Notes under the pieces: model-generated | What the model saw: only the letters and a program-made list of their open reading frames with translations | What the model was told of the DNA's origin: nothing | Database searches by the model: none | Program-made: the position numbers and the translations under genes | In this document: positions 24,604 through 33,634 of the stretch, one piece after another | How positions within the stretch are numbered: the first letter of the stretch is position 1 | Layout of the letters: each line of letters begins with the position of its first letter | Assembly (NCBI RefSeq): GCF_003261235.1 | Contig: NZ_CP030085.1 | Location: 1,035,454-1,099,453, forward strand | Origin: Polynucleobacter paneuropaeus | GTDB lineage: Bacteria; Pseudomonadota; Gammaproteobacteria; Burkholderiales; Burkholderiaceae | Reading direction: 5' to 3' | Length of the DNA stretch: 64,000 bases

Positions 24604-25259
24604 TGAGTTACTCCTCCAACAGCATCAAGCTTCACTTTTAAGAGGCGACGCCCCTCTTCCGGAAATTCTTTCGTTTGGTCTAATTGCTTCCATGCCGCTT
24701 CATAGGATTTTTTAGCGTCTGTTATTTTTTGTTGAGCTAAATACCAATCGCCACGACGCTCCAGCCAAAGGGCTTCAAAACCTTTAACTGGCTTGTCTTT
24801 CAAGAGATCGTCTGCTTCTGCAAAATCTTTAGCAGTTCCGCGCTCAATAAGCTGAGTAACTAAACGTAACTTACCGAGCGCTTCATACGCATCATTGGAA
24901 GCGTGGTCTGCGGTCCAACGTAAATAGTCGATTGCTTTATCGGTATTACCGCTATCTGCGGACACCTTAGCTGCAACCAAACTGGCCATCGAGGCATATG
25001 TGGTTCCAGAATATTGTTTTTCTAAATCATCAGCTGCACGAAGGGTCTGCTCTTTATCGCCCTTCCCAATCGAGGTAACTAGAGTGTTGTAAAGCTTTGA
25101 AGCTTCGACAGCCTGATTATTGCGCCACCATTGATATCCGCTATATCCAGCATAAATCACCAAGGCGGCAGTCAGTACGCTGGTAATGATGTTGCGATAC
25201 TTAGCCCAGAATGCTTTGAGCTGGTCAACTTGTTCTTGTTCTTCTAGGTCTAAAGGCAT
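24600..25259 (-). CDS. yfgM: YfgM-type TPR membrane protein
   Basis: 219 residues. N-terminal cytoplasmic segment with EEQEQVDQLKAFWAKY, one membrane span (about 22-40), and a periplasmic tetratricopeptide domain. In E. coli YfgM is an ancillary SecYEG and PpiD partner. The position between hisS and bamB is the conserved one and supports the name. Cotranslated with bamB through a GTGA overlap. Confidence 0.9.
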   Translation of the reverse strand: MPLDLEEQEQVDQLKAFWAKYRNIITSVLTAALVIYAGYSGYQWWRNNQAVEASKLYNTLVTSIGKGDKEQTLRAADDLEKQYSGTTYASMASLVAAKVSADSGNTDKAIDYLRWTADHASNDAYEALGKLRLVTQLIERGTAKDFAEADDLLKDKPVKGFEALWLERRGDWYLAQQKITDAKKSYEAAWKQLDQTKEFPEEGRRLLKVKLDAVGGVTQ

Positions 25260-25318
25260 AACAATCCGGACTATTTATTTCATTAACGATGGAAAAGATA
25301 CTCTGTACAAGAGCTATT

Positions 25319-26635
25319 CTATTCTGAGGAGCCTACCAAGGCATTAATCACGGCCTCAACCGCCTGTTCTAGAGCTACTGCTTGCTGCTCGCCACTACCG
25401 CGTAGATCTTTGAGTTGCGCTTCGTTTTTATTCAGCTCATCTGGTCCAATAATCAGAGCATAGGCTGCTCCGCTGGCATCTGCCTTCTTCATCTGGGATT
25501 TAAAGCTGGCCGATTCTCCATCGGGAGGGCAGAACAAAATCGTATCAATACCTGCATTGCGCAGACGTTCTGCAATCACCAATGCTGCCTTGAGGGTTTC
25601 TCCACCTTGATGCAACATGTAGACGTCACATTGAGGGATGGATTCAGGCAAGGAGCCTGAGACTTTCATCAACTCCAAAACGCGTTCCATGCCCATTGCC
25701 CAGCCACAAGCAGGCGCTGCTTTGCCACCCATACGTTCAATTAAGGGATCGTAACGACCACCGCCGGCAATCGTGCCCTGCGCACCGAGTTCATCAGTCA
25801 CCCACTCAAACACAGTGAGGTTGTAGTAATCCAAACCACGCACGAGACGAGGATTGATTTTGCAAGGGATATTGTTTGCTTTGAGTAGATCTTGTACAGC
25901 AGCAAAGTGTTTTAGTGAGGCCTCACCCAGAAAATCCAGTAATTTGGGTGCGCCCTCGATCAAGGCTTGCATCTCTGGATTTTTAGAATCTAAGATACGC
26001 AATGGATTGGTCAATAAGCGGCGCTGTGAATCTTCATCCAGATTGTCTTGGTGCTGCTCAAAATACGTGACCAGTGCAGCGCGATGTTGCGCTCTCTCAT
26101 CGGCCTGACCTAGAGAGTTAATCTCAAGACGCACACCTTTGAGGCCCAACTCATCCCAGAGACGTTGTCCCATCAGAATGATTTCTGCATCGATATCGGG
26201 TCCAGCAAAACCGAGAGCCTCAATACCAAACTGATGAAATTGGCGATAGCGACCACGTTGTGGACGCTCATGACGAAACATAGGTCCGGTATACCAAAGC
26301 CGTTTAGGTCCTTCGTAAATCAGATTGTTCTCAATCACAGCACGCACAATTGCGGCAGTCCCTTCGGGACGTAAAGTCAGTTGCTCACCATTAAGACGAT
26401 CCTCGAAGGAATACATTTCTTTTTCAACGATATCGGTTGCTTCCCCAACCCCCCTTTGAAATACGGCTGTCATTTCAACAATGGGGGTACGAAGGTATTC
26501 ATAACCGTAAGCACGGGTCAGATCTTGTAAGACATGATCGAGATGCTGCCAAGCCTGAGCATCTGCTGGCAAAAGATCATTCATACCGCGTACGGCATTG
26601 ATCTTGGTGAGCTTACTATTCTTTGAATCGGTCAT
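25319..26635 (-). CDS. hisS: Histidyl-tRNA synthetase
   Basis: Class II synthetase, 438 residues. Motif 1 region AVRGMNDLLPADAQAW, motif 2 LRPEGTAAIVRA and PMFRHERPQRGRYRQF, and HisRS-specific RGLDYYNLTVFEW are intact, followed by a C-terminal anticodon-binding domain. It lies 14 bases behind ispG. It is distinct from hisZ at 18721, which lacks the C-terminal domain. Confidence 0.97.
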   Translation of the reverse strand: MTDSKNSKLTKINAVRGMNDLLPADAQAWQHLDHVLQDLTRAYGYEYLRTPIVEMTAVFQRGVGEATDIVEKEMYSFEDRLNGEQLTLRPEGTAAIVRAVIENNLIYEGPKRLWYTGPMFRHERPQRGRYRQFHQFGIEALGFAGPDIDAEIILMGQRLWDELGLKGVRLEINSLGQADERAQHRAALVTYFEQHQDNLDEDSQRRLLTNPLRILDSKNPEMQALIEGAPKLLDFLGEASLKHFAAVQDLLKANNIPCKINPRLVRGLDYYNLTVFEWVTDELGAQGTIAGGGRYDPLIERMGGKAAPACGWAMGMERVLELMKVSGSLPESIPQCDVYMLHQGGETLKAALVIAERLRNAGIDTILFCPPDGESASFKSQMKKADASGAAYALIIGPDELNKNEAQLKDLRGSGEQQAVALEQAVEAVINALVGSSE

Positions 26636-26649
26636 GTTTTCTGCAAGCT

Positions 26650-27933
26650 CTATTTGGTAGCGTAGTTTTGCGCCACATATTCTTCTACGATGACTTGGAA
26701 GTCCTGAGCAATATTGTCGCCTCTAAGGGTCTTCACTTTAACGCCATCCACAAATACAGGGGCTGCTGGGGTTTCACCCGTACCAGGCAAGGAAATACCA
26801 ATATTGGCATGCTTACTCTCACCAGGCCCATTAACGATACAGCCCATGACAGCGACATTCATATCCTCAACCCCAGGATGGGTCTTTTTCCAAACGGGCA
26901 TTTGTTGACGAAGGTAAGACTGAATATCTGCAGCCAGCTCTTGGAAAGTCGTACTAGTCGTACGGCCACAACCAGGGCAAGCAATCACCATTGGTGTGAA
27001 ATTACGCAATCCCATGGTTTGCAATATCTCTTGGGCGACGATCACTTCGTTCTCACGAGGTGCGCCAGGGTCTGGGGTAAGAGAAACGCGAATCGTATCG
27101 CCAATACCCTCTTGCAACAGAATGGCCATTGCCGCAGTAGAAGACACAATGCCTTTGCTACCCATCCCCGCTTCGGTTAAGCCCAGGTGCAGCGGATAGT
27201 CAGCCCGGCGAGACAGATCACGATACACCGCAACAAGGTCTTGCACATTACTGACTTTGCAAGACAGAATAATTTGATCAGCCTTCATACCCAGCTCTAC
27301 TGCTTTCTCGGCAGATTGCAGTGCCGACTGAATCAAGGCTTCAATCATGACCTCTTGTGCTGACTTGGGATTTGCCAAAGCGGCATTGCTATCCATGATG
27401 CTTGCCAAAAGCTCTTGATCGAGGCTGCCCCAGTTCACACCAATCCGAATCGGCTTATCGTATTGGCAAGCGGCTTCAATCATTTGCGCGAATTGTGGAT
27501 CACGTTTGGCGCCCTTACCGACGTTACCGGGATTAATGCGGTATTTGGATAAGGCTTTAGCGCATTCTGGAAAATCTTTTAATAAAGTGTGACCGTTGTA
27601 ATGAAAGTCGCCGATTAATGGGACTAAGACATCCATCTTGTCTAACTGCTCCCGAATATAGGGAACTGCTGCTGCAGCCTCAGGAGTATTCACGGTAATG
27701 CGCACCATCTCTGATCCTGCGCGGGCTAACTCTTTGACCTGAATTGCTGTACCAAGCGCATCCGCTGTATCGGTATTCGTCATTGACTGCACACGGACTG
27801 GGGCATCACCGCCGACAGTAATGATGTTAGTTTTCCAGGCCACTGTCGCTTGGCGGGTCGCTCTCTTAGGGCTTGGTCCAAGAGGAAGTGGAGGCAGGCA
27901 ATTGGAATTATTCATATTGATATCGGTCTTCAT
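26650..27933 (-). CDS. ispG: 4-hydroxy-3-methylbut-2-en-1-yl diphosphate synthase IspG
   Basis: [4Fe-4S] enzyme of the MEP isoprenoid pathway. 427 residues: TIM barrel, then the C-terminal cluster ligands in CPGCGRTT and CIVNGPGESKHANIG. Its ATG shares one base with the rlmN stop (TAATG), leaving no space for the pilW and rodZ genes that separate them in many relatives. Confidence 0.97.
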   Translation of the reverse strand: MKTDINMNNSNCLPPLPLGPSPKRATRQATVAWKTNIITVGGDAPVRVQSMTNTDTADALGTAIQVKELARAGSEMVRITVNTPEAAAAVPYIREQLDKMDVLVPLIGDFHYNGHTLLKDFPECAKALSKYRINPGNVGKGAKRDPQFAQMIEAACQYDKPIRIGVNWGSLDQELLASIMDSNAALANPKSAQEVMIEALIQSALQSAEKAVELGMKADQIILSCKVSNVQDLVAVYRDLSRRADYPLHLGLTEAGMGSKGIVSSTAAMAILLQEGIGDTIRVSLTPDPGAPRENEVIVAQEILQTMGLRNFTPMVIACPGCGRTTSTTFQELAADIQSYLRQQMPVWKKTHPGVEDMNVAVMGCIVNGPGESKHANIGISLPGTGETPAAPVFVDGVKVKTLRGDNIAQDFQVIVEEYVAQNYATK

Positions 27934-29123
27934 TACTCAGAATCCAAACGGTCTAACCACTCAATTTTGTGTTCCTTAGACGCAACAATTTCTGTATCGT
28001 GCACAGCACGTTCACGCACTCTTGTTCGATCCACCACATCACCAGCCAATTGACCACATGCTGCAGCAATATCATCACCCCGGGTCTTACGTACTGTAGC
28101 AACCATACCGGCTTCAAGCAAGATATTGGCAAACGCATGAATGCGTTGATTGGTGGAACGCTTCAGTCCAGATTCTGGGAAAGGGTTAAAGGGAATCAGG
28201 TTCACTTTGCACTTAATGTTTTTGAGTAAACGCACCAATTCTTTTGCCTGAATATCGGAATCGTTTACACCATCGAGCATGCAGTACTCAAAGGTCAAGA
28301 AGTCTCTAGGAGCAAAAGGGAGATAGCGCTCACAAGCATCAAGCAATTCTTTTAAGGGGTACTTTTGATTGAGCGGTACGAGTTGATCACGCAAGGCATC
28401 GTTGGGTGCATGCAAGGAGACCGCCAAGGCAACGGGGCAATCTTGGGCCAGTCGATCAATCATCGGTACTACACCAGAAGTCGATACGGTGACGCGACGA
28501 CGTGATAAACCATAAGCGCGATCATCGAGCATGAGGTGCAAGGCACTCACGACGTTGTCGTAGTTAAGTAAAGGCTCGCCCATGCCCATCATCACCACAT
28601 TCGAGATCACCCTACCCGTGTGCTCATAGCCTGGGGTTGGGTAGAGCTCAATGCGACGAATCGCTTCGGGATCGTTACGCAATAGGTGCTCTGCAAACCA
28701 GAGTTGGCCAATGATCTCGCCTGATGTCAGATTACGAGAAAAGCCTTGATGCCCCGTGGAGCAGAAACGGCAATTGACTGCGCAGCCCGCTTGGGAAGAA
28801 ATGCATAAGGTACCGCGGTCATCTTCCGGAATGAAAACGGATTCCACTGCATTACCAGCCCCTACATCGAGTAACCACTTACGGGTGCCATCATGGGCAT
28901 GCTCGTCTTTAATAATGGGTAATGAAAGGACTTCGGCTTTATCGACGAGAGTGGCTCTGAAGCTTTTAGCCAAATCGCTCATCTCATTGATATCGGATAT
29001 ACCGCGTTGGTGTATCCATTGCATCAGTTGTTTTGCTCGAAAGGGCTTCTCGTTCAACCCCGCGACATACGCCGCCATTTGGTCGGCGTCAAAATCCAAG
29101 AGATTTACGCGCGGGGAGGTCAA
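27933..29123 (-). CDS. rlmN: Dual-specificity RNA methyltransferase RlmN
   Basis: Radical SAM enzyme making 2-methyladenosine in 23S rRNA (A2503) and tRNA (A37). 396 residues: HhH-like N-terminus, CAVNCRFCSTG cluster motif (CxxxCxxC), and the catalytic Cys near the end in GDDIAAACGQL. Upstream TGA and the absence of ATG leave TTG (29123) as the only good start before the conserved VNLLDFD; no strong ribosome-binding site is seen. Confidence 0.95.
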   Translation of the reverse strand: MTSPRVNLLDFDADQMAAYVAGLNEKPFRAKQLMQWIHQRGISDINEMSDLAKSFRATLVDKAEVLSLPIIKDEHAHDGTRKWLLDVGAGNAVESVFIPEDDRGTLCISSQAGCAVNCRFCSTGHQGFSRNLTSGEIIGQLWFAEHLLRNDPEAIRRIELYPTPGYEHTGRVISNVVMMGMGEPLLNYDNVVSALHLMLDDRAYGLSRRRVTVSTSGVVPMIDRLAQDCPVALAVSLHAPNDALRDQLVPLNQKYPLKELLDACERYLPFAPRDFLTFEYCMLDGVNDSDIQAKELVRLLKNIKCKVNLIPFNPFPESGLKRSTNQRIHAFANILLEAGMVATVRKTRGDDIAAACGQLAGDVVDRTRVRERAVHDTEIVASKEHKIEWLDRLDSE

Positions 29124-29155
29124 TGCAAAAACTTTATATCAATAATGCAATCGGA

Positions 29156-29581
29156 TTAACGATTGAACACTTGCATACCAGGGAAGAAGAAAGCGACTTC
29201 CACAGCGGCAGTTTCAGGAGCGTCAGATCCATGAACAGCATTGGCATCGATGCTATCTGCAAAGTCAGCACGAATGGTGCCCTTCTCTGCCTTCTTAGGA
29301 TCGGTAGCGCCCATTAAGTCACGGTTCTTCGCAATCGCGCCTTCACCTTGTAATACTTGAATCATCACTGGACCAGAAATCATGAAGCTCACGAGATCTT
29401 TGAAGAAAGGGCGCTCTTTGTGAACTGAATAGAACTGCTCAGCCTCAGATTGAGAAAGGTGCGCCATTTTGGATGCGATGATTTTCAAACCTGCTTGCTC
29501 AAAACGATCATAGATCTTACCGATCACGTTTTTTGCTACTGCATCAGGTTTGATAATAGAAAGGGTGCGCTCAATTGCCAT
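29156..29581 (-). CDS. ndk: Nucleoside diphosphate kinase
   Basis: Equilibrates nucleoside di- and triphosphates. 141 residues, family-typical, with the active-site region around NAVHGSDAPETAAVEVAFFF (His of NxxHGSD). ATG at 29581 was chosen over the one at 29593 because the latter is part of the ribosome-binding site: GGAG lies 6 bases before 29581. It heads the ndk-rlmN-ispG-hisS run. Confidence 0.96.
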   Translation of the reverse strand: MAIERTLSIIKPDAVAKNVIGKIYDRFEQAGLKIIASKMAHLSQSEAEQFYSVHKERPFFKDLVSFMISGPVMIQVLQGEGAIAKNRDLMGATDPKKAEKGTIRADFADSIDANAVHGSDAPETAAVEVAFFFPGMQVFNR

Positions 29582-29664
29582 GCAAAACTCCATTTGTAAT
29601 TTTATAAATTGGGGTTAAGGCGTAAATCCCGTCATACGCAATGGGAAGCCTCAACGACCCCCGA

Positions 29665-29670
29665 ATTATA
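29665..29670 (-). promoter_or_regulatory. -10 element upstream of ndk
   Basis: TATAAT on the - strand, about 84 bases before the ndk start. No good -35 is seen at the right distance, so this is only a likely promoter of the ndk operon. Confidence 0.4.
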
Positions 29671-29708
29671 CATCCCAAAGGGGTATTTACCCTTAGTCTA
29701 GTAGGGCT

Positions 29709-29779
29709 AAGCCCTTGAATTTACTGGATATCAGGGCTTATTCCTCACTGGCTAGCGGGGTACTTCAATCTCAGGGCTT
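29709..29779. repeat. Repeated TCAGGGCTT sites before the Bax-inhibitor-like gene
   Basis: TCAGGGCTT occurs at 29731-29739 and 29771-29779, exactly 40 bases apart, and an inverted copy with one extra base (AAGCCCTTGA) is at 29709-29718. The last copy abuts the -35 of the gene at 29859. The spacing of about four helical turns suggests operator sites; no regulator is known. Confidence 0.4.
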
Positions 29780-29804
29780 GAAATTCACCTGCTTTGTCTA
29801 TACT
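29778..29804 (+). promoter_or_regulatory. Possible promoter of the Bax inhibitor-1 family gene
   Basis: TTGAAA (29778-29783) and TATACT (29799-29804) with a 15-bp spacer, shorter than ideal. It would give a leader of about 50 bases before ATG 29859. Confidence 0.4.
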
Positions 29805-29858
29805 TAATGCCAATAGTTCTTAATGAACTTGTGTGTTTATTACAAAGAAGGAGTCAAT

Positions 29859-30560
29859 ATGAGTGATCTGAACTCTTACGGCTTTGGGCAATCTAGCTCG
29901 ATTAGTACCCCTGCAGTTCGCAACCGCGTTCTGCGTAATACCTATGCACTATTAGCCCTATCCATGCTGCCTACTGTTGTTGGTGCATGGCTCGGCGTTG
30001 CCATGAATCTGGACCTTTTTTCTGGCAGTCCTTTTATGGGTTTCATCGTCTTTATGGCGATTGCCTTTGGTTTCTTCTGGGCCATTGAGAAAAATAAAGA
30101 GACTGGCGTAGGCGTTCTGTTGCTACTGGGCTTTACCTTCTTCATGGGCATTATGTTGTCCCGTTTGGTTGGCTTCACCCTCAATAGCTACAGCAATGGC
30201 GCTGCACTGATCATGTTGGCCTTTGGTGGCACTGCCGCTATTTTTGCCACGATGGCAACCATTGCTACCGTAAGCAAGAGTGATTTTGCTGGTATGGGCA
30301 AATGGTTAATGGTGGGCGTACTGCTCTTGATCGTTGCTTCCTTGGCAAACATCTGGTTGCAATTGCCTGCTTTGATGTTGACCGTTATGGTTCTCGCGAT
30401 TGCCATCTTCTCTGCCTTCATCTTGGTTGACGTGCAACGCGTGATCAATGGTGGTGAAACCAATTACATCATGGCTACCCTAGCGATCTACCTCGACGTT
30501 TACAACGTCTTCACTAACTTGCTGGCTTTGCTGGGCATCTTTGGTGGTGATCGTCGCTAA
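29859..30560 (+). CDS. Bax inhibitor-1/YccA family membrane protein
   Basis: Inner-membrane protein of 233 residues with seven predicted spans, no large loops, and the C-terminal YLDVYNVFTNLLALLGIFGG signature of the BI-1 (TMBIM) family. Bacterial members such as YccA modulate FtsH or act as pH-sensitive calcium leak channels; which applies here is unknown. ATG 29859 was preferred over the upstream in-frame start at 29823 because AAGGAG lies 6 bases before it and the conserved part starts there. Confidence 0.92.
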   Translation: MSDLNSYGFGQSSSISTPAVRNRVLRNTYALLALSMLPTVVGAWLGVAMNLDLFSGSPFMGFIVFMAIAFGFFWAIEKNKETGVGVLLLLGFTFFMGIMLSRLVGFTLNSYSNGAALIMLAFGGTAAIFATMATIATVSKSDFAGMGKWLMVGVLLLIVASLANIWLQLPALMLTVMVLAIAIFSAFILVDVQRVINGGETNYIMATLAIYLDVYNVFTNLLALLGIFGGDRR

Positions 30561-30602
30561 GACCACACTACTTCCTGCTCGAAAGAGTGAGGATTAAACA
30601 GA

Positions 30603-30626
30603 AAGGCACCTCGCGGTGCCTTTTTT
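30603..30626 (+). terminator. Rho-independent terminator of the BI-1 family gene
   Basis: AAGGCACC / GGTGCCTT with a TCGC loop and six T. Followed by further T-rich sequence. Confidence 0.92.
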
Positions 30627-30656
30627 CTTGCTTTTTTTCTGATCTTTTCTCTTGTT

Positions 30657-32066
30657 TTATTTCTGATCAAACACAGCAATCGATTCCACATGTGAGGTAT
30701 GGGGGAACATATTGACGATACCCGCACTCTTGAGTGTGTATCCAGCTTGATTGCACAGAATATCGATATCTCTTGCTAAGGTTTTGGGATTGCATGAGAC
30801 ATACACAATGCGCTGGGGCAAGAGTTGGATGTCATCACCCTGCTGTTCATGAATGTTGGCTAATGCTTGGCAGATCTCCATTGCGCCCTCGCGGGGCGGA
30901 TCGATTAACCAGCGATCAGCCTTGCCCCAGGATTGGATGGTTTCTGAAGTCACTTCAAATAAATTGCTTTGCATGAAGCTGGTTTTGTTTTGTAAGCCAT
31001 TGTGCTTGGCATTATCTTGAGCTCTCTCAGTCAGGCTGGCAAGGCCTTCAATACCCATCACGCTATTGGCTCTTCTGGCCAATGCCAGTGTGAAATTACC
31101 AATGCCACAGAAGAGATCCAAAATCCGTTCATCTTGTTCTGGCTCAAGCAATTTGATGGCCTTGCTTACCAGAGCGCGGTTCATCAAGTGATTGACTTGG
31201 GTGAAATCCGCTGGCTTAAATGGCATCTCGATCTCAAACTCGGGCAGTCGATAGCAAAGCTTGCCTGTTTCTGGGTAGAACGGCGCTACGCTTTCAATCC
31301 CTTTGGGTTGAAGCCAGATCCAAACTTGTTTTTCCTCTGCGAAGGTTTTCAGAACCTGCTCATCTGCCTTGGTGAGTGGTTTGAGAATCCGAAAGACCAA
31401 GGCCACCACATCGTCCTCCCCCACTGCCAACTCAATTTGCGGCACATCATCGACGATGGATAGTTCCATCACGAGTTTGCGCAGTGGGATGAGTAAATCA
31501 GAAACTCGTTTGGGCAGAATCTCACAGGCTGTCATATCGGCAACATAGCCGCTCTTGTTCTCATGAAAGCCTACCAGCACTGTGCCTTTTTTAATGGAGC
31601 GATTTACAACACTGAATCTGGCGCGATGGCGATACTCCCAAGTAGGTCCGCCCAAGGGGCGCAGAATTTCTTCAGCCTGCGTTTTGGCAATGTGTTTGAG
31701 ATCGTCTTCGAGCACCCTTTGCTTGATTGCAATCTGCGCTGCAATGTCGAGGTGCTGCATCGTACAACCGCCGCAGATACCAAAGGCTTCACACTTAGGC
31801 TGGGCTCTAAATACGGCAGGATTGAGGATCTCATCGACCTTGGCTTTGCTAAAACGAGATTTTTCTCTGGTGACGGTATAGGTGACTCGCTCGGTAGGTA
31901 GTGCCCCTTGAATAAAGAGCACTTTGCCACTGTGGCCTTCGGCTAGCTGCTCCTCGGTAGGCGCTAAGCGGGCAATGCCTTGTGCTTCTAGATCGAGTGA
32001 CTCGACCCAAACCGGATCAGGCATCTCCAGTGAAACCTTGGAGATATTCTTGCCATTGCGAACCAT
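30657..32066 (-). CDS. rlmD: 23S rRNA (uracil-1939-C5)-methyltransferase RlmD
   Basis: SAM-dependent rRNA methyltransferase with an N-terminal TRAM domain (about 15-75), a [4Fe-4S] motif CEAFGICGGC, a Rossmann methyltransferase domain (ILDLFCGIGNFTLALA), and the catalytic region VSCNPKTLARD. 469 residues from ATG 32066. That start lies inside the preceding exonuclease gene (50-base overlap); ATG 32024 would leave 8 bases of overlap and is also possible. Confidence 0.93.
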   Translation of the reverse strand: MVRNGKNISKVSLEMPDPVWVESLDLEAQGIARLAPTEEQLAEGHSGKVLFIQGALPTERVTYTVTREKSRFSKAKVDEILNPAVFRAQPKCEAFGICGGCTMQHLDIAAQIAIKQRVLEDDLKHIAKTQAEEILRPLGGPTWEYRHRARFSVVNRSIKKGTVLVGFHENKSGYVADMTACEILPKRVSDLLIPLRKLVMELSIVDDVPQIELAVGEDDVVALVFRILKPLTKADEQVLKTFAEEKQVWIWLQPKGIESVAPFYPETGKLCYRLPEFEIEMPFKPADFTQVNHLMNRALVSKAIKLLEPEQDERILDLFCGIGNFTLALARRANSVMGIEGLASLTERAQDNAKHNGLQNKTSFMQSNLFEVTSETIQSWGKADRWLIDPPREGAMEICQALANIHEQQGDDIQLLPQRIVYVSCNPKTLARDIDILCNQAGYTLKSAGIVNMFPHTSHVESIAVFDQK

Positions 32067-32838
32067 TGGGCTCTTTCGACTGCGTTTCGAGATAAGCTTT
32101 AACAAAAGCAATCTCTTCTTGATACTCCGCTAATGAGAAACCGCCACGCATCAGCTGAAAGCGGCAATACATCAAATAGGTATTGACCACATCAGTTTCA
32201 CAATAGGCGCGGATCTCATCAATCTTGCCATCTTGATAGGCAGGCCAAACTTGACTCCCATCCATACCCATCTTGCCAGGGAAGCCACAAAGCTTAGCTA
32301 GTCCATCCAGCGGTGCATTGGCTCTACCATTAAATTTAGCCAAGAGATCCATCATATCGAGATGGCGCATGTGATAACGACTGATGTAGTTATTCCACTT
32401 GAAATCACGACTATCATTTTCTTGGCTCTCACCCATCTCCCAATAGCGTGGCGCTTGAATATGATTCGCTAGCGCACGGTAATGTAGAACGGGTAAGTCA
32501 AAACCGCTACCATTCCAAGAAACCAGTTGTGGCGTGTACTTCTCAATCAGGTCAAAGAAGGCTTGAATCAATACTTTCTCGTCATCTTGCGGAGCACCTA
32601 AGCTGCCTACCTTAATTTGAGGAAGGCCTTCTTTAGTACTGCGCCGAATGACACATGAGATGGCAATGATTTTTTGTAAGTAAAGGGGTAAAAAATCACT
32701 CCCTGTTTTAGCCAGGCGATCTGCCATGGCCTTTTGTGCCACTTCACTATCCGATAGGGAAGCCGGCAGATCATCTAGACGACGCAAGCCCACTACATCA
32801 GGAATGGTTTCAATATCAAAGACGAGAACCGTTGCCAT
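32017..32838 (-). CDS. 3'-5' exonuclease, PolB-exonuclease-like
   Basis: Predicted DnaQ-like exonuclease related to the proofreading domain of family B polymerases, 273 residues. Exo I VFDIETIPD (Asp8, Glu10), Exo II around LVSWNGSGFDLPVLHYRA, and Exo III YCETDVVNTYLMY are present, so it should be active on DNA or RNA. It stands between nlpD and rlmD, where many betaproteobacteria carry rpoS. Confidence 0.88.
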   Translation of the reverse strand: MATVLVFDIETIPDVVGLRRLDDLPASLSDSEVAQKAMADRLAKTGSDFLPLYLQKIIAISCVIRRSTKEGLPQIKVGSLGAPQDDEKVLIQAFFDLIEKYTPQLVSWNGSGFDLPVLHYRALANHIQAPRYWEMGESQENDSRDFKWNNYISRYHMRHLDMMDLLAKFNGRANAPLDGLAKLCGFPGKMGMDGSQVWPAYQDGKIDEIRAYCETDVVNTYLMYCRFQLMRGGFSLAEYQEEIAFVKAYLETQSKEPNGSQWQEYLQGFTGDA

Positions 32839-32851
32839 TAATCAGCAAGAC

Positions 32852-33634
32852 TTATTGCAGATAGGGAGTGGGATTAACTGGCTTGCCATTGACGCGCAAC
32901 TCAAAGTGCAGCTGCACTGCATTGGTATCGGTATCGCCCATCTCTGCAATCTTTTGCCCTTTTTTAACTGCATCACCTTCTTTAACTAACAGGTTTTTAT
33001 TGTAAGCATAGGCAGTTAAGTAGGTATTGTCATGTTTGACAATCACTAAGTTTCCATAGCCACGCAAACTATTGCCGGCGTAGACGACTTTGCCATCGGC
33101 AGCAGCTGTAACAGGCTCACCAAGCTTGCCGGCGATATTGATGCCTTTATTACTCTCACTGAATTCTTGTGTGACTTTACCTTTAGCTGGCCAAGACAAA
33201 CGAATACCAGGTTCTGCAACCACCTCGGGTTTGTTGTCGTCAGCCTTGGTATCGGCTTTAGTGACATCAGACTTTCCAGTGTCGACAGGGGCTTTTTTCT
33301 CAATAGACTTGGCAGCCACTTTAGAACCAGCAGGTGCTTTGATCATAATCAGATCACCCACCTCAATTTGATTGGGATTCGATAAGTTATTCCACTGCAC
33401 GAGGTCTTTATAAGACTGGCCATGATCTAAGGCGATGCGCAATAAAGTATCACCCTTCTTGACGCGGTAATAACCTGGAGGCGCAGGCTCACTAGCACCG
33501 CCAGAGCGGTCAATCACAGTGGCGGGCTTTGTACGAGGGACAGAACAGCCAAGCATGAAGATCATGGCAGATGCGAGTAAAAGGGCTAGAACCGATTTGG
33601 ACATGAAGGTAGGTCTTAATAGGAATAGTTTCAT
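32852..33634 (-). CDS. nlpD: NlpD-like lipoprotein (LysM and degenerate LytM/M23)
   Basis: Envelope lipoprotein; NlpD-type proteins activate the amidase that splits septal peptidoglycan. 260 residues: signal peptide with lipobox MLGC (Cys30), a LysM domain (YYRVKKGDTLLRIA and following), an Ala/Lys/Asp linker, and a C-terminal M23 fold. The zinc ligands are degenerate: NIAGKLG replaces HxGxD and YAYNK replaces YAHL, so it should be an activator and not an enzyme. The start overlaps the pcm stop as ATGA; ATG 33604 is an alternative. Confidence 0.92.
   Translation of the reverse strand: MKLFLLRPTFMSKSVLALLLASAMIFMLGCSVPRTKPATVIDRSGGASEPAPPGYYRVKKGDTLLRIALDHGQSYKDLVQWNNLSNPNQIEVGDLIMIKAPAGSKVAAKSIEKKAPVDTGKSDVTKADTKADDNKPEVVAEPGIRLSWPAKGKVTQEFSESNKGINIAGKLGEPVTAAADGKVVYAGNSLRGYGNLVIVKHDNTYLTAYAYNKNLLVKEGDAVKKGQKIAEMGDTDTNAVQLHFELRVNGKPVNPTPYLQ

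Noticed and set aside
31620..32111. Longer RlmD starting at TTG 32111
   Set aside because: It would run 95 bases into the exonuclease gene without a ribosome-binding site; ATG 32066 or 32024 is sufficient.
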